A DNA stretch of 64,000 bases from an uncultured Bacteroidota bacterium (GTDB lineage: Bacteria > Bacteroidota > Bacteroidia > Flavobacteriales > Flavobacteriaceae): the NCBI GenBank assembly GCA_902512755.1, contig CABXKB010000004.1, forward strand, positions 1 to 64,000. The letters run 5' to 3'. Position 1 is the first letter of the stretch. Each line of letters starts with the position of its first letter. Shown piece by piece: positions 19,718-30,500 of this stretch. The notes beneath the pieces are model-generated. The model searched no databases. It was not told the DNA's origin and saw nothing but the letters and a program-made list of their open reading frames with translations. Made by a program: the position numbers and the translations under genes.

Positions 19718-22700
19718 ATTAAATCATTTTGTAAGTCTGCAATAACACTAGGTTTTTTAGCTGTATTATTTGCTTCATGTAACTCAAGAGAGTCTACTTT
19801 ATTTAAGCTACTTGATCCTAGTGTCACTGGGATAGATTTTGAAAATACTATTACAGAAACAAAGGACTTAAATATCCTCACTAATGAATATATTTTTAAT
19901 GGAGGGGGAGTAGCAGTTTCAGATTTTAATAAAGACGGACTTCCCGATCTTTTTTTTACTGGAAATATGGTTTCCAATCAATTGTATCTAAATCAAGGAA
20001 ACTTAAAATTCAAAAATATTACTAAAAATGCCAAACTAATTTCTGATAGCTATTGGTCTACAGGGGTAGCTGTTGCTGATGTTAATGCAGATGGCTGGAT
20101 GGATATTTATATAGCCGTTGCCATGATAGATGAAAATCGTAATAATCGACTTTATATTCATCAGGGCTTAGACAAAAATGGTATTCCTTATTTTAAAGAA
20201 GCAGCAAAAACCTATGGCATCGCCGACCCTGGAAATAGTATGGCAGCTAGCTTTATTGATTTTGATGGTGATGGATATTTGGATTTATATGTAGTAAACA
20301 ATGAGCAGAATGAAAGTATACCTACTAATTATCGAAAAAAAGTGACTGATGGTAGTGCTCCAAGTAATGATAGGCTATATAAAAATAATGGAGATAATAG
20401 TTTTACCGATGTAACACTAGAAGCGGGAATAAACATTGAAGGTTTTGGATTGAGTATAACCCCGCTTGATGTTAATAAAGATCAGTGGGTAGATCTTTTC
20501 ATAACAAACGATTACTTAACTAATGATTTATTGTACATCAATCAACAAGATGGAACTTTTAAAAATGAAATTGATGAACATCTTTTACATCAAAGTAAAT
20601 TCTCAATGGGTTCAGATGCAGGAGATTTTAATAATGACGGTTATACAGATATAGTTTCACTAGATATGTTAGGTGAAAGTCATGAACGACGTAAAACAAC
20701 TATTGCTAAAAGTTCATTCTTTCAAAATGTATTAAATAAAAAATGGGGTTATCAAAGCCAACATATGCGTAATATGTTGTTCAAAAACAATGGCTCCGAG
20801 CTTCCTTTTATCGAAATAGGACAATATGCAGGCGTTTATCAAACCGATTGGAGTTGGTCTCCATTATTTGCTGATTTAGATTATGACGGACAAAAAGATT
20901 TATTAATAACTAATGGATTTCCAAGAGACATTACCGATATGGACTTTGCAAACTATCGTTTAGATGCTGGTCCTTACACACCCGTTGAGAAACTTTTAGA
21001 CTCAATCCCTATTGTAAAAATTCCAAATTATGCTTACAGAAATAATGGAAATTTAACTTTTGAAGATAAAGGGAAGGATTGGGGTTTAAAAATTTCATCT
21101 TTTTCAAATGGAGCGGTATTTAGTGACTTAGATCTAGATGGTGACTTAGATTATGTGGTAAATAACATAAACGATAAAGCTTTCGTTTTTGAAAATAACC
21201 TTATGAATACTGAATTGCCTCCTAACTATATTCAATTAGAACTTAGAGGTGATTCTAAAAATCCTAATGCCCTTGGCGCAAAAATTGTTATGCGTTATTC
21301 CAATGGGGATTTCCAATTTCAAGAACAACAAATTTCTCGAGGATATATGTCATCGTTGGATCCGGTTATCTATTTTGGCTTAGGATTAAAAAAGGAATTA
21401 AGCTCTATTGAAGTTTTGTGGCCAAATGGATCATTAACTAGAATTAAAAAGCCAGAGATAAATAAAAGACATTTATTAAATCAAAAGAATGCTGAAAAGG
21501 GATTAGTTCTTGATTTTCCATTTATAGAGCAAAAAAAAGATTTTCCATATAAGGAAGTGTCATCTCAATACAACATCAATTATATTCACCAGGAAAAAAA
21601 CGTTCAAGATTTTTTTAAACAACGCCTACTTCCACACAAGCTTTCTCAAAATGGTCCCTGTCTTGCTATAGGAGACATTAATGGAGATGGAAATGATGAC
21701 TTTATTGTTGGAAGTTCTTCGGTTTATTCTCCGAGAGTTTACTTGCAAAATTCCAAAAGCACTTTTGATTCTAAAGACTTATTTGATTCTAAGTATGATA
21801 AACGTTATGAGGTAGAGAGTATGACACTTTTTGATGCTGATCAAGATGGAGATTTAGATCTTTATCTTGTTTCGGGTGGGAATCAGTTTGAAGCAGGATC
21901 AGAACTCTATAAGGATCGCTTGTTAGTTAACGATGGCTATGGAAATTTTGAGAATGATTTAACACGAGTGCCCAATATAAATGCTAATGGGTGTGTTGTG
22001 CGACCAATTGATTATGACTTAGATGGTGATATTGACTTGTTTATTGGAGGTCATAACAAACCCGGGGCATACCCTTTGGGCGATCCAAGTTACTTGTTAA
22101 ATAATAATAATGGTTATTTTGAAGATATTACAAATTTAGTTTTACCTAATTTAGATCAGTTTGGTTTGGTTACCGATGCTCAGTGGGCAGATTTAAATCA
22201 AGATGGAAGAGAAGATTTAATTCTAGTTGGTGAATACAGTCCTGTAGCTGTTTTTTTTAATTTAAATGAAGGTTTCAAACGCCTTTCTTCTAAGACCTTG
22301 GATGAAGCGACCGGTTTATGGCGTTCCATTGAAGTTGTTGATTTTGATGAGGACGGAGACTTGGACTTCCTTTTAGGGAATCTGGGAAAAAACAATATGC
22401 TTTCTATTTCTACTGAAACACCTTTAATAATTTCTACAAGAGATATAGATAAAAATGGAAGTGTGGATCCACTTATATTTAATTCACAACAAAACAAGAA
22501 AGGTTATTGGGATATGTTTCCTGTTCAATTTTGGGATAATTTAACACAACAGAGTCCTTTATTTCGTCAAGAGTTTAGTAGTTACCACGCTTTTTCAAAA
22601 GCTAACATGGATTATTACCAAGAAAATGGCTTTTTGAATAGTGACAGTTTATTATCAGCAAAACACGATACTTCTAAATGGATTGAGAATTTGGGTTTAG

Positions 22701-23026
22701 GGAAATTTAAGTTAAACACTCTCCCAGACCCTCTTCAATTAGGTCCAATAAATGATTTTCTAGTCTTGGGAACAGCCTCTAATCGATCAATTTTTATGAT
22801 AGGCAACGATTTTGGCGGCCCCCCTTTTGAAGGAAATTTTGATGCTTTTCAGGGAAGTATAATGCAGTGGAATTATGGTAATAAAAAAGTTTTTAGCGCA
22901 CAAGATACAGGATTTCACGTCTTTGGTGATGCCAAAGAAATTAGTAGTATTCGCATGCAAAATGGAAAGACACTGATTCTTGTAACTCAAAACAAAAGTA
23001 GATTACTTGCTTTTGAAAAACAGTAG
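19706..23026 (+). CDS. FG-GAP/VCBS repeat lipoprotein with central UnbV (ASPIC) domain
   Basis: A 1106-residue exported protein. The signal peptide ends LFASC, giving a lipidated Cys near residue 25. Repeats of the calcium-binding DxDxDGxxD kind form two groups: seven before the middle (for example DFNKDGLPD, DVNADGWMD, DFDGDGYLD) and six after it (DINGDGNDD, DADQDGDLD, DYDLDGDID and others). Between them, at about 500-600, is an UnbV/ASPIC-like segment (GYMSSLDPVIYFGLG...WPNG). The layout suggests two beta-propellers on the cell surface. The ATG at 19706 is preferred over 19688, which adds six residues and lies in the terminator's other arm. It probably assists the SusC/D pair; its binding target is unknown. 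Confidence 0.82.
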   Translation: MAFFIKSFCKSAITLGFLAVLFASCNSRESTLFKLLDPSVTGIDFENTITETKDLNILTNEYIFNGGGVAVSDFNKDGLPDLFFTGNMVSNQLYLNQGNLKFKNITKNAKLISDSYWSTGVAVADVNADGWMDIYIAVAMIDENRNNRLYIHQGLDKNGIPYFKEAAKTYGIADPGNSMAASFIDFDGDGYLDLYVVNNEQNESIPTNYRKKVTDGSAPSNDRLYKNNGDNSFTDVTLEAGINIEGFGLSITPLDVNKDQWVDLFITNDYLTNDLLYINQQDGTFKNEIDEHLLHQSKFSMGSDAGDFNNDGYTDIVSLDMLGESHERRKTTIAKSSFFQNVLNKKWGYQSQHMRNMLFKNNGSELPFIEIGQYAGVYQTDWSWSPLFADLDYDGQKDLLITNGFPRDITDMDFANYRLDAGPYTPVEKLLDSIPIVKIPNYAYRNNGNLTFEDKGKDWGLKISSFSNGAVFSDLDLDGDLDYVVNNINDKAFVFENNLMNTELPPNYIQLELRGDSKNPNALGAKIVMRYSNGDFQFQEQQISRGYMSSLDPVIYFGLGLKKELSSIEVLWPNGSLTRIKKPEINKRHLLNQKNAEKGLVLDFPFIEQKKDFPYKEVSSQYNINYIHQEKNVQDFFKQRLLPHKLSQNGPCLAIGDINGDGNDDFIVGSSSVYSPRVYLQNSKSTFDSKDLFDSKYDKRYEVESMTLFDADQDGDLDLYLVSGGNQFEAGSELYKDRLLVNDGYGNFENDLTRVPNINANGCVVRPIDYDLDGDIDLFIGGHNKPGAYPLGDPSYLLNNNNGYFEDITNLVLPNLDQFGLVTDAQWADLNQDGREDLILVGEYSPVAVFFNLNEGFKRLSSKTLDEATGLWRSIEVVDFDEDGDLDFLLGNLGKNNMLSISTETPLIISTRDIDKNGSVDPLIFNSQQNKKGYWDMFPVQFWDNLTQQSPLFRQEFSSYHAFSKANMDYYQENGFLNSDSLLSAKHDTSKWIENLGLGKFKLNTLPDPLQLGPINDFLVLGTASNRSIFMIGNDFGGPPFEGNFDAFQGSIMQWNYGNKKVFSAQDTGFHVFGDAKEISSIRMQNGKTLILVTQNKSRLLAFEKQ

Positions 23027-23133
23027 TTTAAAAAACCAAAAGATCCGAATCTCTTTGAGAACTTTATTAAGCGAAAAGTAGTATTTTTACTCTCTTGTTT
23101 TTATAAAGCAATTTAAATCCAGTTACATAAAAA

Positions 23134-23220
23134 ATGAAACTTCTTAAACTATCTTTTTTTGTTTTTATTCTGCTTCATTTTTCGTGTACCGAGAATAATG
23201 ATATTTCATGTTGTGAGTAA
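23134..23220 (+). CDS. Putative 28-residue micro-lipoprotein
   Basis: A short frame encoding MKLLKLSFFVFILLHFSC followed by ten residues ending SCCE. The first 17 residues look like a textbook lipoprotein signal peptide (two Lys, hydrophobic core, HFSC lipobox), leaving a mature peptide of only 11 residues with three cysteines. It lies in the 240-base gap between the FG-GAP lipoprotein and the MFS permease on the same strand. It may be a genuine tiny lipoprotein or the remains of a longer gene; no continuation in other frames was recognised in the remaining 46 bases before the permease. Confidence 0.4.
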   Translation: MKLLKLSFFVFILLHFSCTENNDISCCE

Positions 23221-23266
23221 AATTCAAACAAAAACAAAACTCTAAAGGTCTTATATCATAATTATT

Positions 23267-24625
23267 ATGGAGAAAAAGCATCTGAATTTTTGGCAAATAA
23301 TGACAATGAATTTCGGCTTCTTTGGAGTTCAATTCAGTTTTGGATTACAGCAGAGTAATATGAGCGCCATTTATAAATATTTAGGTGCTGAAGAATCAGA
23401 ATTACCCTTACTTTGGTTAGCGGGACCAGTCACAGGTCTTGTTGTTCAGCCGATTATTGGTGCAATTAGTGACGGAACATGGTCTCCAAAATTTGGAAGA
23501 AGAAAACCCTTCTTTCTCATTGGTGCAGTTATTGCAAGTATAGCATTAATTGCAATGCCTTATTCTAGTTCTATCTGGATGGCTGCTGGTCTACTATGGA
23601 TTTTAGATGCAGCAAATAACATTGCATTAGAGCCCTACCGTGCATTTATTTCTGATAAGCTACCTGAAAAACAATATTCTTTTGGATTTTTGGTTCAAAG
23701 CTTTTTTACAGGACTAGGAACTACTCTTGCAAATTTTACACCGGCTATATTAGTTTCTTTTGGAATTTTAGCTCTTACTGATAAAATGGATAATGGGATT
23801 CCAGTATCCACTTATTGGGCCTTTGCAATTGGAGCAGCAGCTTCTATAATTACGATTTTGATTACAGTACTCACAACTTCAGAATATCCCCCAACTCCTG
23901 AGGAGCTCAGAGCCATTGAAAAATCTAAAAAAGGTGATAACCTTATTATTAAAATAGTTAAGGATATTGGAGTTGCATTTAAAGAAATGCCATTAGCTAT
24001 GAAGCAATTAATTCCTGTTATGTTTTTTCCCTGGTATGCGATGTTTTGTTATTGGCAATATTTGACTTCAGCACTTTCACTTTCACTTTACGGAACCTTA
24101 GATCAAAACACTTCTTATTTTAATCAGGCTCAACTTTTGACAGGAAATCTCAATGGAACCTATAATATTATTTGCTTTACGATTGCTTTTGCTATGATAC
24201 CAATAGCAAAAAGACTTGGAGCCAAAAAACTTCACTTTATAAGTCTTGTTATAGGTGGAATAGGCTTATTAAGCATGCCTTTTTTAAACGATGTTGATGT
24301 TTTATTTACTCTTCCTTTTGGAAGCGGAATTGATGTTTCTCAAATCTATCTATTTTCTTTCGGACTTGGAATAACATGGGCCTCAATGATGGCAATGCCA
24401 TATCAGATGCTAGCATCCTCTATTCCACAAGGAAAAACAGGTATATATATGGGAATTTTTAATATGTTCATTGTTATTCCAATGATCATTCAGATTTTTT
24501 CAGTTCAATATTTTGTTTATGACTTTTTAGGTCAAAATCCAATCAATATTATTCGACTTGCTGGAATTTTTCTTATTACTGGTGGGCTTTTCTCCTTATT
24601 TGTAAGCCAACCAAAAACAAACTAA
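23267..24625 (+). CDS. MFS sugar permease (GPH/SLC45-like)
   Basis: A 452-residue inner-membrane protein with about 12 membrane segments. The loop 2-3 motif GAISDGTWSPKFGRRKPF and the segment LWILDAANNIALEPYRAF resemble sucrose/maltose-type proton symporters of the GPH/SLC45 group. Given the LacI regulator and the SusC/SusD genes upstream, it probably carries the same substrate from the periplasm to the cytoplasm. The substrate cannot be read. No catabolic gene is present after it: maeB is central metabolism. Confidence 0.8.
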   Translation: MEKKHLNFWQIMTMNFGFFGVQFSFGLQQSNMSAIYKYLGAEESELPLLWLAGPVTGLVVQPIIGAISDGTWSPKFGRRKPFFLIGAVIASIALIAMPYSSSIWMAAGLLWILDAANNIALEPYRAFISDKLPEKQYSFGFLVQSFFTGLGTTLANFTPAILVSFGILALTDKMDNGIPVSTYWAFAIGAAASIITILITVLTTSEYPPTPEELRAIEKSKKGDNLIIKIVKDIGVAFKEMPLAMKQLIPVMFFPWYAMFCYWQYLTSALSLSLYGTLDQNTSYFNQAQLLTGNLNGTYNIICFTIAFAMIPIAKRLGAKKLHFISLVIGGIGLLSMPFLNDVDVLFTLPFGSGIDVSQIYLFSFGLGITWASMMAMPYQMLASSIPQGKTGIYMGIFNMFIVIPMIIQIFSVQYFVYDFLGQNPINIIRLAGIFLITGGLFSLFVSQPKTN

Positions 24626-24673
24626 AGTCAAAAGATTTAAGTAACTTTAGATTCGTAGTAAAAAATTACTTCC

Positions 24674-26944
24674 ATGAAAAACGAGCAACAGAGAAGAGCA
24701 GCACTAGTTTATCATGCAAAACCAAGCCCTGGAAAGACTAAAGTAGTCCCAACAAAAAGATATGACACCCAAAGAGATTTAGCTTTGGCATATTCACCTG
24801 GTGTTGCGATTCCTTGTTTAGAAATAGAAAAACAAACTTCTGATGTTTACAAGTATACTAATAAAGGAAACTTAGTTGCTGTAATATCAAATGGTACAGC
24901 AGTTTTAGGTTTGGGAGATATAGGCCCTAATGCTTCAAAACCGGTTATGGAAGGAAAGGCTCTGCTTTTTAAAATCTTTGCAGGAATTGATGTTTTTGAT
25001 ATAGAAGTTGATTCTAAAGACCCCGAGAAATTTATTGAAGCGGTAAAAGCGATTGCACCAACTTTTGGAGGAATAAATCTGGAGGACATAAAATCTCCTG
25101 AAGCCTTTGAAATTGAGCGTCGATTAAAAGAAGAATTGGATATACCTGTGATGCATGATGATCAGCACGGAACAGCTATAATTTCAGCAGCAGCATTACT
25201 AAATGCAATTGAACTGGCAGAAAAAAAAATTGAGAATGTAAAAATTGTAGTTTCAGGTGCAGGAGCAGCAGCTATTTCTTGTACAAAACTATACTTAGCA
25301 TTTGGTGCTCAAATTGACAATATTTTAATGTTGGATAGTAAAGGAGTTATTAAAAAAACGCGTGATAATTTAACAAAAGAAAAAGCACAATTTGCTACTG
25401 ATCGAAAAATAACAAATCTAGAAGAGGCCCTAATAGACGCTGATGTGTTTATCGGTTTATCTCAGCCTAATATTCTAACTAGGGCTATGTTAAAAAAGAT
25501 GGCATCTACACCAATTGTTTTTGCTATGGCAAATCCTGATCCAGAAATTAGCTATGAAGAAGCTTGTAAAGCCCGAAAGGATATAATTATGGCTACTGGA
25601 CGTTCTGATCATCCTAATCAAGTAAATAATGTTTTAGGTTTTCCTTTCATCTTTAGAGGCGCACTAGATGTTCGGGCAACGAGCATTAATGAAGCAATGA
25701 AAATGGCAGCAGTAAAAGCTTTAGCTAATTTGGCAAAGGAGCCTGTCCCAGAACAAGTCAATGTTGTTTATGATCAAACCCGCTTGAGTTTTGGTAAAAA
25801 CTATATCATACCAAAACCCTTTGATCCACGTTTGATTACAACAGTTCCCCCTGCAGTTGCTAGAGCAGCAATAGATTCTGGAGTAGCGACAGAACCAATT
25901 GAGGACTGGTCCCGATACAGAGAGAATCTTGAAAAAAGACTTGGGAATACTCAAAAAATGGTTCGTCTTCTTCATGACCGAGCGAAAGCATCACCTAAAC
26001 GACTTGTTTTTGCAGAAGCAGATCATATGAATGTGCTTAAAGCTGCACAAATAGTTCATGAAGAAGGAATCGCTATTCCAATTTTATTGGGGGATAAAAA
26101 AACAATAGATGATTTAAGAAAGCTAATTGATTTTGACTCTCCTGTTGAAATTATTGACCCTAAAGAACAGAATCAAGAAGAAACACGAAAAAAGTATGCA
26201 GAACTTTTTTGGAATACTCAAAACAGAAAAGGTTACACATTGTTCGATTCACAACGTTTAATGAGACAGCGCAATTATTTTGCTTCTATGATGATAACAA
26301 ATGGTGATGCTGATGCAATGATATCAGGCTACTCAAGAAATTATCGATCTGTTGTAAAACCCATTTTAGAAAGCACATCAAAAGCTAAAGGTGTAAGTCG
26401 TGTTGCAGCAACTAATTTAATGTTAACAAAATCAGGACCTTTATTTTTGTCTGATACTACCATTAATGTCGAACCTTCAGCTAAGGAATTGGCAAAAATA
26501 GCTCAAATGTCAGGAAGAATGGCTAAAATCTTTGGGCTTGAGCCAATAGTGGCCATGCTCTCTTTTTCAAATTTTGGGTCTTCTCGTTTCCCTCAAGCTC
26601 AAAAAGTAAGTAAAGCCGTTTCTATTTTACACCGAAGTAATCCTAATTTGATTGTTGATGGACCAATTCAGGCAGATTTTGCATTAAATAAAGAACTTTT
26701 GCAAAATGGATTTCCCTTTTCAGGTCTTAGTAATAAAAAAGTAAACGTATTAGTTTTTCCTAATCTAGATGCTGCTAACATTACTTATAAATTGATGAAA
26801 GAATTGAATGAGGCTCTTTCTATAGGCCCAATTTTGATGGGCCTGAATGAACCCATTCATATCATACAGCTCGGTGCATCAGTCGCTGAAATTGTAAATA
26901 TGTCAGCTGTGGCGGTAGTTGATGCGCAGACCAAAAATAAATAA
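24674..26944 (+). CDS. maeB: NADP-type malic enzyme with C-terminal phosphotransacetylase-like domain
   Basis: Converts malate to pyruvate and CO2 with reduction of NAD(P). The N-terminal malic domain holds LALAYSPGVAIPC and the metal-binding segment VMHDDQHGTA (about residues 160-170); a Rossmann nucleotide-binding part (VSGAGAAAISC) follows, up to about residue 425. The C-terminal 330 residues are a phosphate acetyltransferase-like domain, which in this family serves acetyl-CoA regulation rather than catalysis. At 756 residues it has the full MaeB length. It heads a run of closely spaced genes maeB-ruvA-sprA. Confidence 0.94.
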   Translation: MKNEQQRRAALVYHAKPSPGKTKVVPTKRYDTQRDLALAYSPGVAIPCLEIEKQTSDVYKYTNKGNLVAVISNGTAVLGLGDIGPNASKPVMEGKALLFKIFAGIDVFDIEVDSKDPEKFIEAVKAIAPTFGGINLEDIKSPEAFEIERRLKEELDIPVMHDDQHGTAIISAAALLNAIELAEKKIENVKIVVSGAGAAAISCTKLYLAFGAQIDNILMLDSKGVIKKTRDNLTKEKAQFATDRKITNLEEALIDADVFIGLSQPNILTRAMLKKMASTPIVFAMANPDPEISYEEACKARKDIIMATGRSDHPNQVNNVLGFPFIFRGALDVRATSINEAMKMAAVKALANLAKEPVPEQVNVVYDQTRLSFGKNYIIPKPFDPRLITTVPPAVARAAIDSGVATEPIEDWSRYRENLEKRLGNTQKMVRLLHDRAKASPKRLVFAEADHMNVLKAAQIVHEEGIAIPILLGDKKTIDDLRKLIDFDSPVEIIDPKEQNQEETRKKYAELFWNTQNRKGYTLFDSQRLMRQRNYFASMMITNGDADAMISGYSRNYRSVVKPILESTSKAKGVSRVAATNLMLTKSGPLFLSDTTINVEPSAKELAKIAQMSGRMAKIFGLEPIVAMLSFSNFGSSRFPQAQKVSKAVSILHRSNPNLIVDGPIQADFALNKELLQNGFPFSGLSNKKVNVLVFPNLDAANITYKLMKELNEALSIGPILMGLNEPIHIIQLGASVAEIVNMSAVAVVDAQTKNK

Positions 26945-26948
26945 ATAT

Positions 26949-27530
26949 ATGATTACCCAAATTATAGGACGTTTAGTTGAAAAAACCCCCACACAAGTTG
27001 TTATAGATTGTAATGGGGTAGGTTATGCTGTCCATATTTCGCTAAATACTTTTTCACAAATAGGGGATGAGGAAAAGATAAAATTATACACCCATATGCA
27101 GGTTCGAGAGGATTCCCATACTTTATTTGGCTTTCACACTCCAATTGAGCGTTCTGTTTTTTTACTTTTGATATCAGTTTCAGGCATTGGAGCTAGTACT
27201 GCTAGAACTATGTTATCTTCTTTGGAACCCCAGCAAATTCAACATGCAATTATATCAGAAGACCTAAATACTATAAAATCAGTTAAAGGAATAGGATTAA
27301 AAACTGCGCAACGAGTTTTAATTGAACTAAAAGACAAAATGATGAATCTTTTTGATGGAGAAGAAATTCAGATTTTTGGAAACAATACAATCAAAGATGA
27401 AGCGTTATCAGCATTAGAGGTTCTTGGTTATTCTAGGAAGCAGTCTGATCGCATAATAGATCGCATTATTCAAAGTGCTCCGGACAGTTCCGTTGAAAAA
27501 ATTATCAAGGAGGCTCTGAATAAATTGTAG
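26949..27530 (+). CDS. ruvA: RuvA, Holliday junction binding protein
   Basis: A 193-residue protein that forms tetramers on Holliday junctions and recruits RuvB. The N-terminal OB domain (MITQIIGRLVEKTPTQVVID), helix-hairpin-helix motifs (ISVSGIGASTARTML and IKSVKGIGLKTAQRVL) and the C-terminal RuvB-contact domain are all visible. ATG at 26949 gives the canonical N-terminus; an in-frame ATG at 26919 overlaps maeB and is rejected. It lies four bases after maeB. Confidence 0.96.
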   Translation: MITQIIGRLVEKTPTQVVIDCNGVGYAVHISLNTFSQIGDEEKIKLYTHMQVREDSHTLFGFHTPIERSVFLLLISVSGIGASTARTMLSSLEPQQIQHAIISEDLNTIKSVKGIGLKTAQRVLIELKDKMMNLFDGEEIQIFGNNTIKDEALSALEVLGYSRKQSDRIIDRIIQSAPDSSVEKIIKEALNKL

Positions 27531-27534
27531 CTTT

Positions 27535-30500
27535 TTGATTGAAACATCTCGATATGTAGTTTTTAGATCATCTCAAAACTTCATCCTTTCACTGATTTGG
27601 GTGGTGTTTTCATTTGGGAGTATTCTAGCGCAAAATGCTGCTGAAATAGGTACTATACAACCACCTACTTCAACAAGTATTGAGCGTCTTTACACATACG
27701 ATCCAGTTACCGATCGTTATATTTTTACAGAAGAAATTGGAGGCTATCCTATCAGTGTTCCCATGGTTCTATCAGTCAAGCAATATGAATCTCTAGTTCT
27801 TAAGGAACAAATGCAGGGTTATTTTCAAGAAAAAGTTCAAGCTTTAAGTGGTTTTGGATCTAATGTGGAAGACGCACAAAAGAATTTATTGCCAGAACTT
27901 TATGTCAATAATAAATTTTTTAAAAATATTTTTGGAAGTAATACTATAGATATTTCTCCTCAAGGGTCTATAGGTATAGATTTAGGGTATCGTTATCAAC
28001 GGAATAATAATCCTATTGCATCAGTTATTAATCGAAGATCTCCAGGTTTTGATTTTGATCAAAGAATTAGCTTGAGCCTGCTAGGGAATATAGGGGAAAG
28101 ACTTCAAATTACAGCAAATTATGATACGGAATCTACTTTTGATTTTCAAAATTTAGTCAAAATTCAATTTAATCCTCCCAAATTATCGGAAATCTCAGAC
28201 ATCATTCCTGGAAAGCTGGGTTCTAATATTAGTAAATTACAACAGGAAGTTAAACAAATTCAAAATAAAGCTAATCAGGTCAGACAAAAAGTAGATGAGA
28301 TAAAGAGTAAAATCAATCAAGCAAAAAGCACTTTGAATGAAGCCCGTCAAAAAATTGAAAGTTTAAAAGATAATATTAAACAGCTTCCTAACAGCACTGA
28401 ACAAGTAGGGAATCGTGTAGCTGATTATCTCAAGGGCAAGGTAACAGAAGACGCGATTCTTCAAAACATTGATATTGGTAATATTAGCATGCCTATTAAC
28501 AGCAACTTAATTCAAGGAGCTCAAAGTTTATTTGGTGTCCGTGCTGATTTAAAATTCGGAAATACAACTATTTCTGGAGTGTTTTCTGAACAACGTTCCC
28601 AATCCCAGAATATAACATCTCAGGGAGGAGGGAAACTCCAAAATTTTAGTCTTTATGCGTTAGACTATGAAGAAGACAGACACTATTTTCTTAGTCAATA
28701 TTTCAGAGACAATTACGACGCTTTTTTAGAAAATTATCCATATATAAACTCTCCAATTCAAATTACTCGTATAGAAGTTTGGGTGACAAATCGAGGTTAT
28801 CAAACACAAAACGTTAGAAATATAATTGCACTTCAAGATTTAGGAGAAGTAAATCCAGATACCTCAAGACTTGACGATGTAGTTTCAGAGTTTTTCTTCA
28901 AAAATCTATCAGATCCACCCAGTAACAATGCTAATAAGCTCGACCCGGACGAGATAGGCTTTCAAGGTATTTTAAACGAAAACATTCGTGATATAGCAAC
29001 AGTTAATAATGGATTTAATAATTTGAAAGTCAGAGAAGGATTTGATTATGCTGTTTTAGAAAGTGCTAGAAAACTCAAGCCTCAAGAATTTACTTTTCAC
29101 CCTCAACTAGGCTATATTTCATTAAATCAGCGTTTAAGCAATGATGAAATTTTAGGAGTTGCATTTCAATACACCTATCTTGGAAAAGTCTATCGGGTTG
29201 GTGAATTTGCTAATGGAGATATTCCAGGAACCTCAATAATTCAGCAAAATCAAATATCGGGTCAAACTCAAGCCCCACAGCAACAAATTCAAACCAATAG
29301 TTTAATTGTTAAAATGCTTAAAAGTAGTTTGACTGATGTTCGTCAGCCTGTTTGGAATTTAATGATGAAAAATATATATAATACAGGAGCATTTCAGCTT
29401 TCCGAAGAAGATTTTCGATTAAACATATTATATACTGATCCCTCACCTATCAATTATTTAACGCCAATTGATCCTGCTATTTGGCCTAGTGATCTTGATG
29501 ATGAGATACTACTTAACACCATGGAATTAGATCGATTAAATGCATATCAAGATCTTGTTCCCAAAGGAGATGGTTTCTTTGACTACATCCCTGGAATTAC
29601 AGTAGATCCTAGATATGGGCGAATCATTTTTCCCAAAGTCGAACCTTTTGGAGAGTTTTTATTTGATCTATTAGACAATCCTGAATCAGCCAAGGAGGAT
29701 TATGATGTTGATAACAGTTTTAATAAGAATCAGGATCGATATGTTTTTAAAGAAATGTATGCCTTAACAAAAGCTGCTGCGCTGGAATATACTGAGAAAA
29801 ATAAGTTTCAGCTGAAAGGACGCTATAAATCAGAGGGGGGAGATGGTATTAATATTGGAGCTTTTAATGTTCCTAGAGGTTCAGTAAGGGTAACTGCTGG
29901 TGGGCGAGTACTTCAAGAAGGACTTGATTATACTGTTAATTATGAAATCGGAAGAGTTAAAATCTTGGATGAAGGGCTTAAAGCTTCGAACATACCGATT
30001 GATATTTCTGTAGAAAATAATTCTTTTTTCAATCAGCAAAACAAACGCTTCTCAGGAGTTAATATTAATCACAGAATTAATGACAAGTTTTATGTAGGGG
30101 GAACTATGATTAATTTAAGTGAAAATCCACTAACTCAAAAAGCAAATTATGGCACTGAGCCTGTAAACAATACTATGACAGGTTTTAATACAAATTTTTC
30201 TAGTGAATTACCCTTTTTGACTCGTATGGTCAATAAGTGGCCTACTATAAAAACCAATACACCTTCACAAATATCCTTTCGAGGTGAGGTAGCTAATATA
30301 TCAGCTAATGACCCTAAAAACACTCAGTTAAACGGTGAAACTAATGTTTATATAGATGATTTTGAAGGTGCTCAGACCAATATAGATGTAAAAGGATTTA
30401 CCGCTTGGAATCTATCAAGTGTTCCAATAAAAGGTGTGCCTGGAGCCAATTCTGAAGGACTTGCAAATGGCTTTGCCCGTTCAAAATTAGCTTGGTATTC

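Noticed and set aside
23037-23070. Terminator after the FG-GAP gene
   Set aside because: AAAGAT/ATCT pairing is short with a bulge, and no T run follows; no terminator is supported before the micro-lipoprotein.
26919-26948. Longer ruvA beginning inside maeB
   Set aside because: The canonical RuvA N-terminus begins at 26949; the earlier frame reads the end of maeB in another frame.
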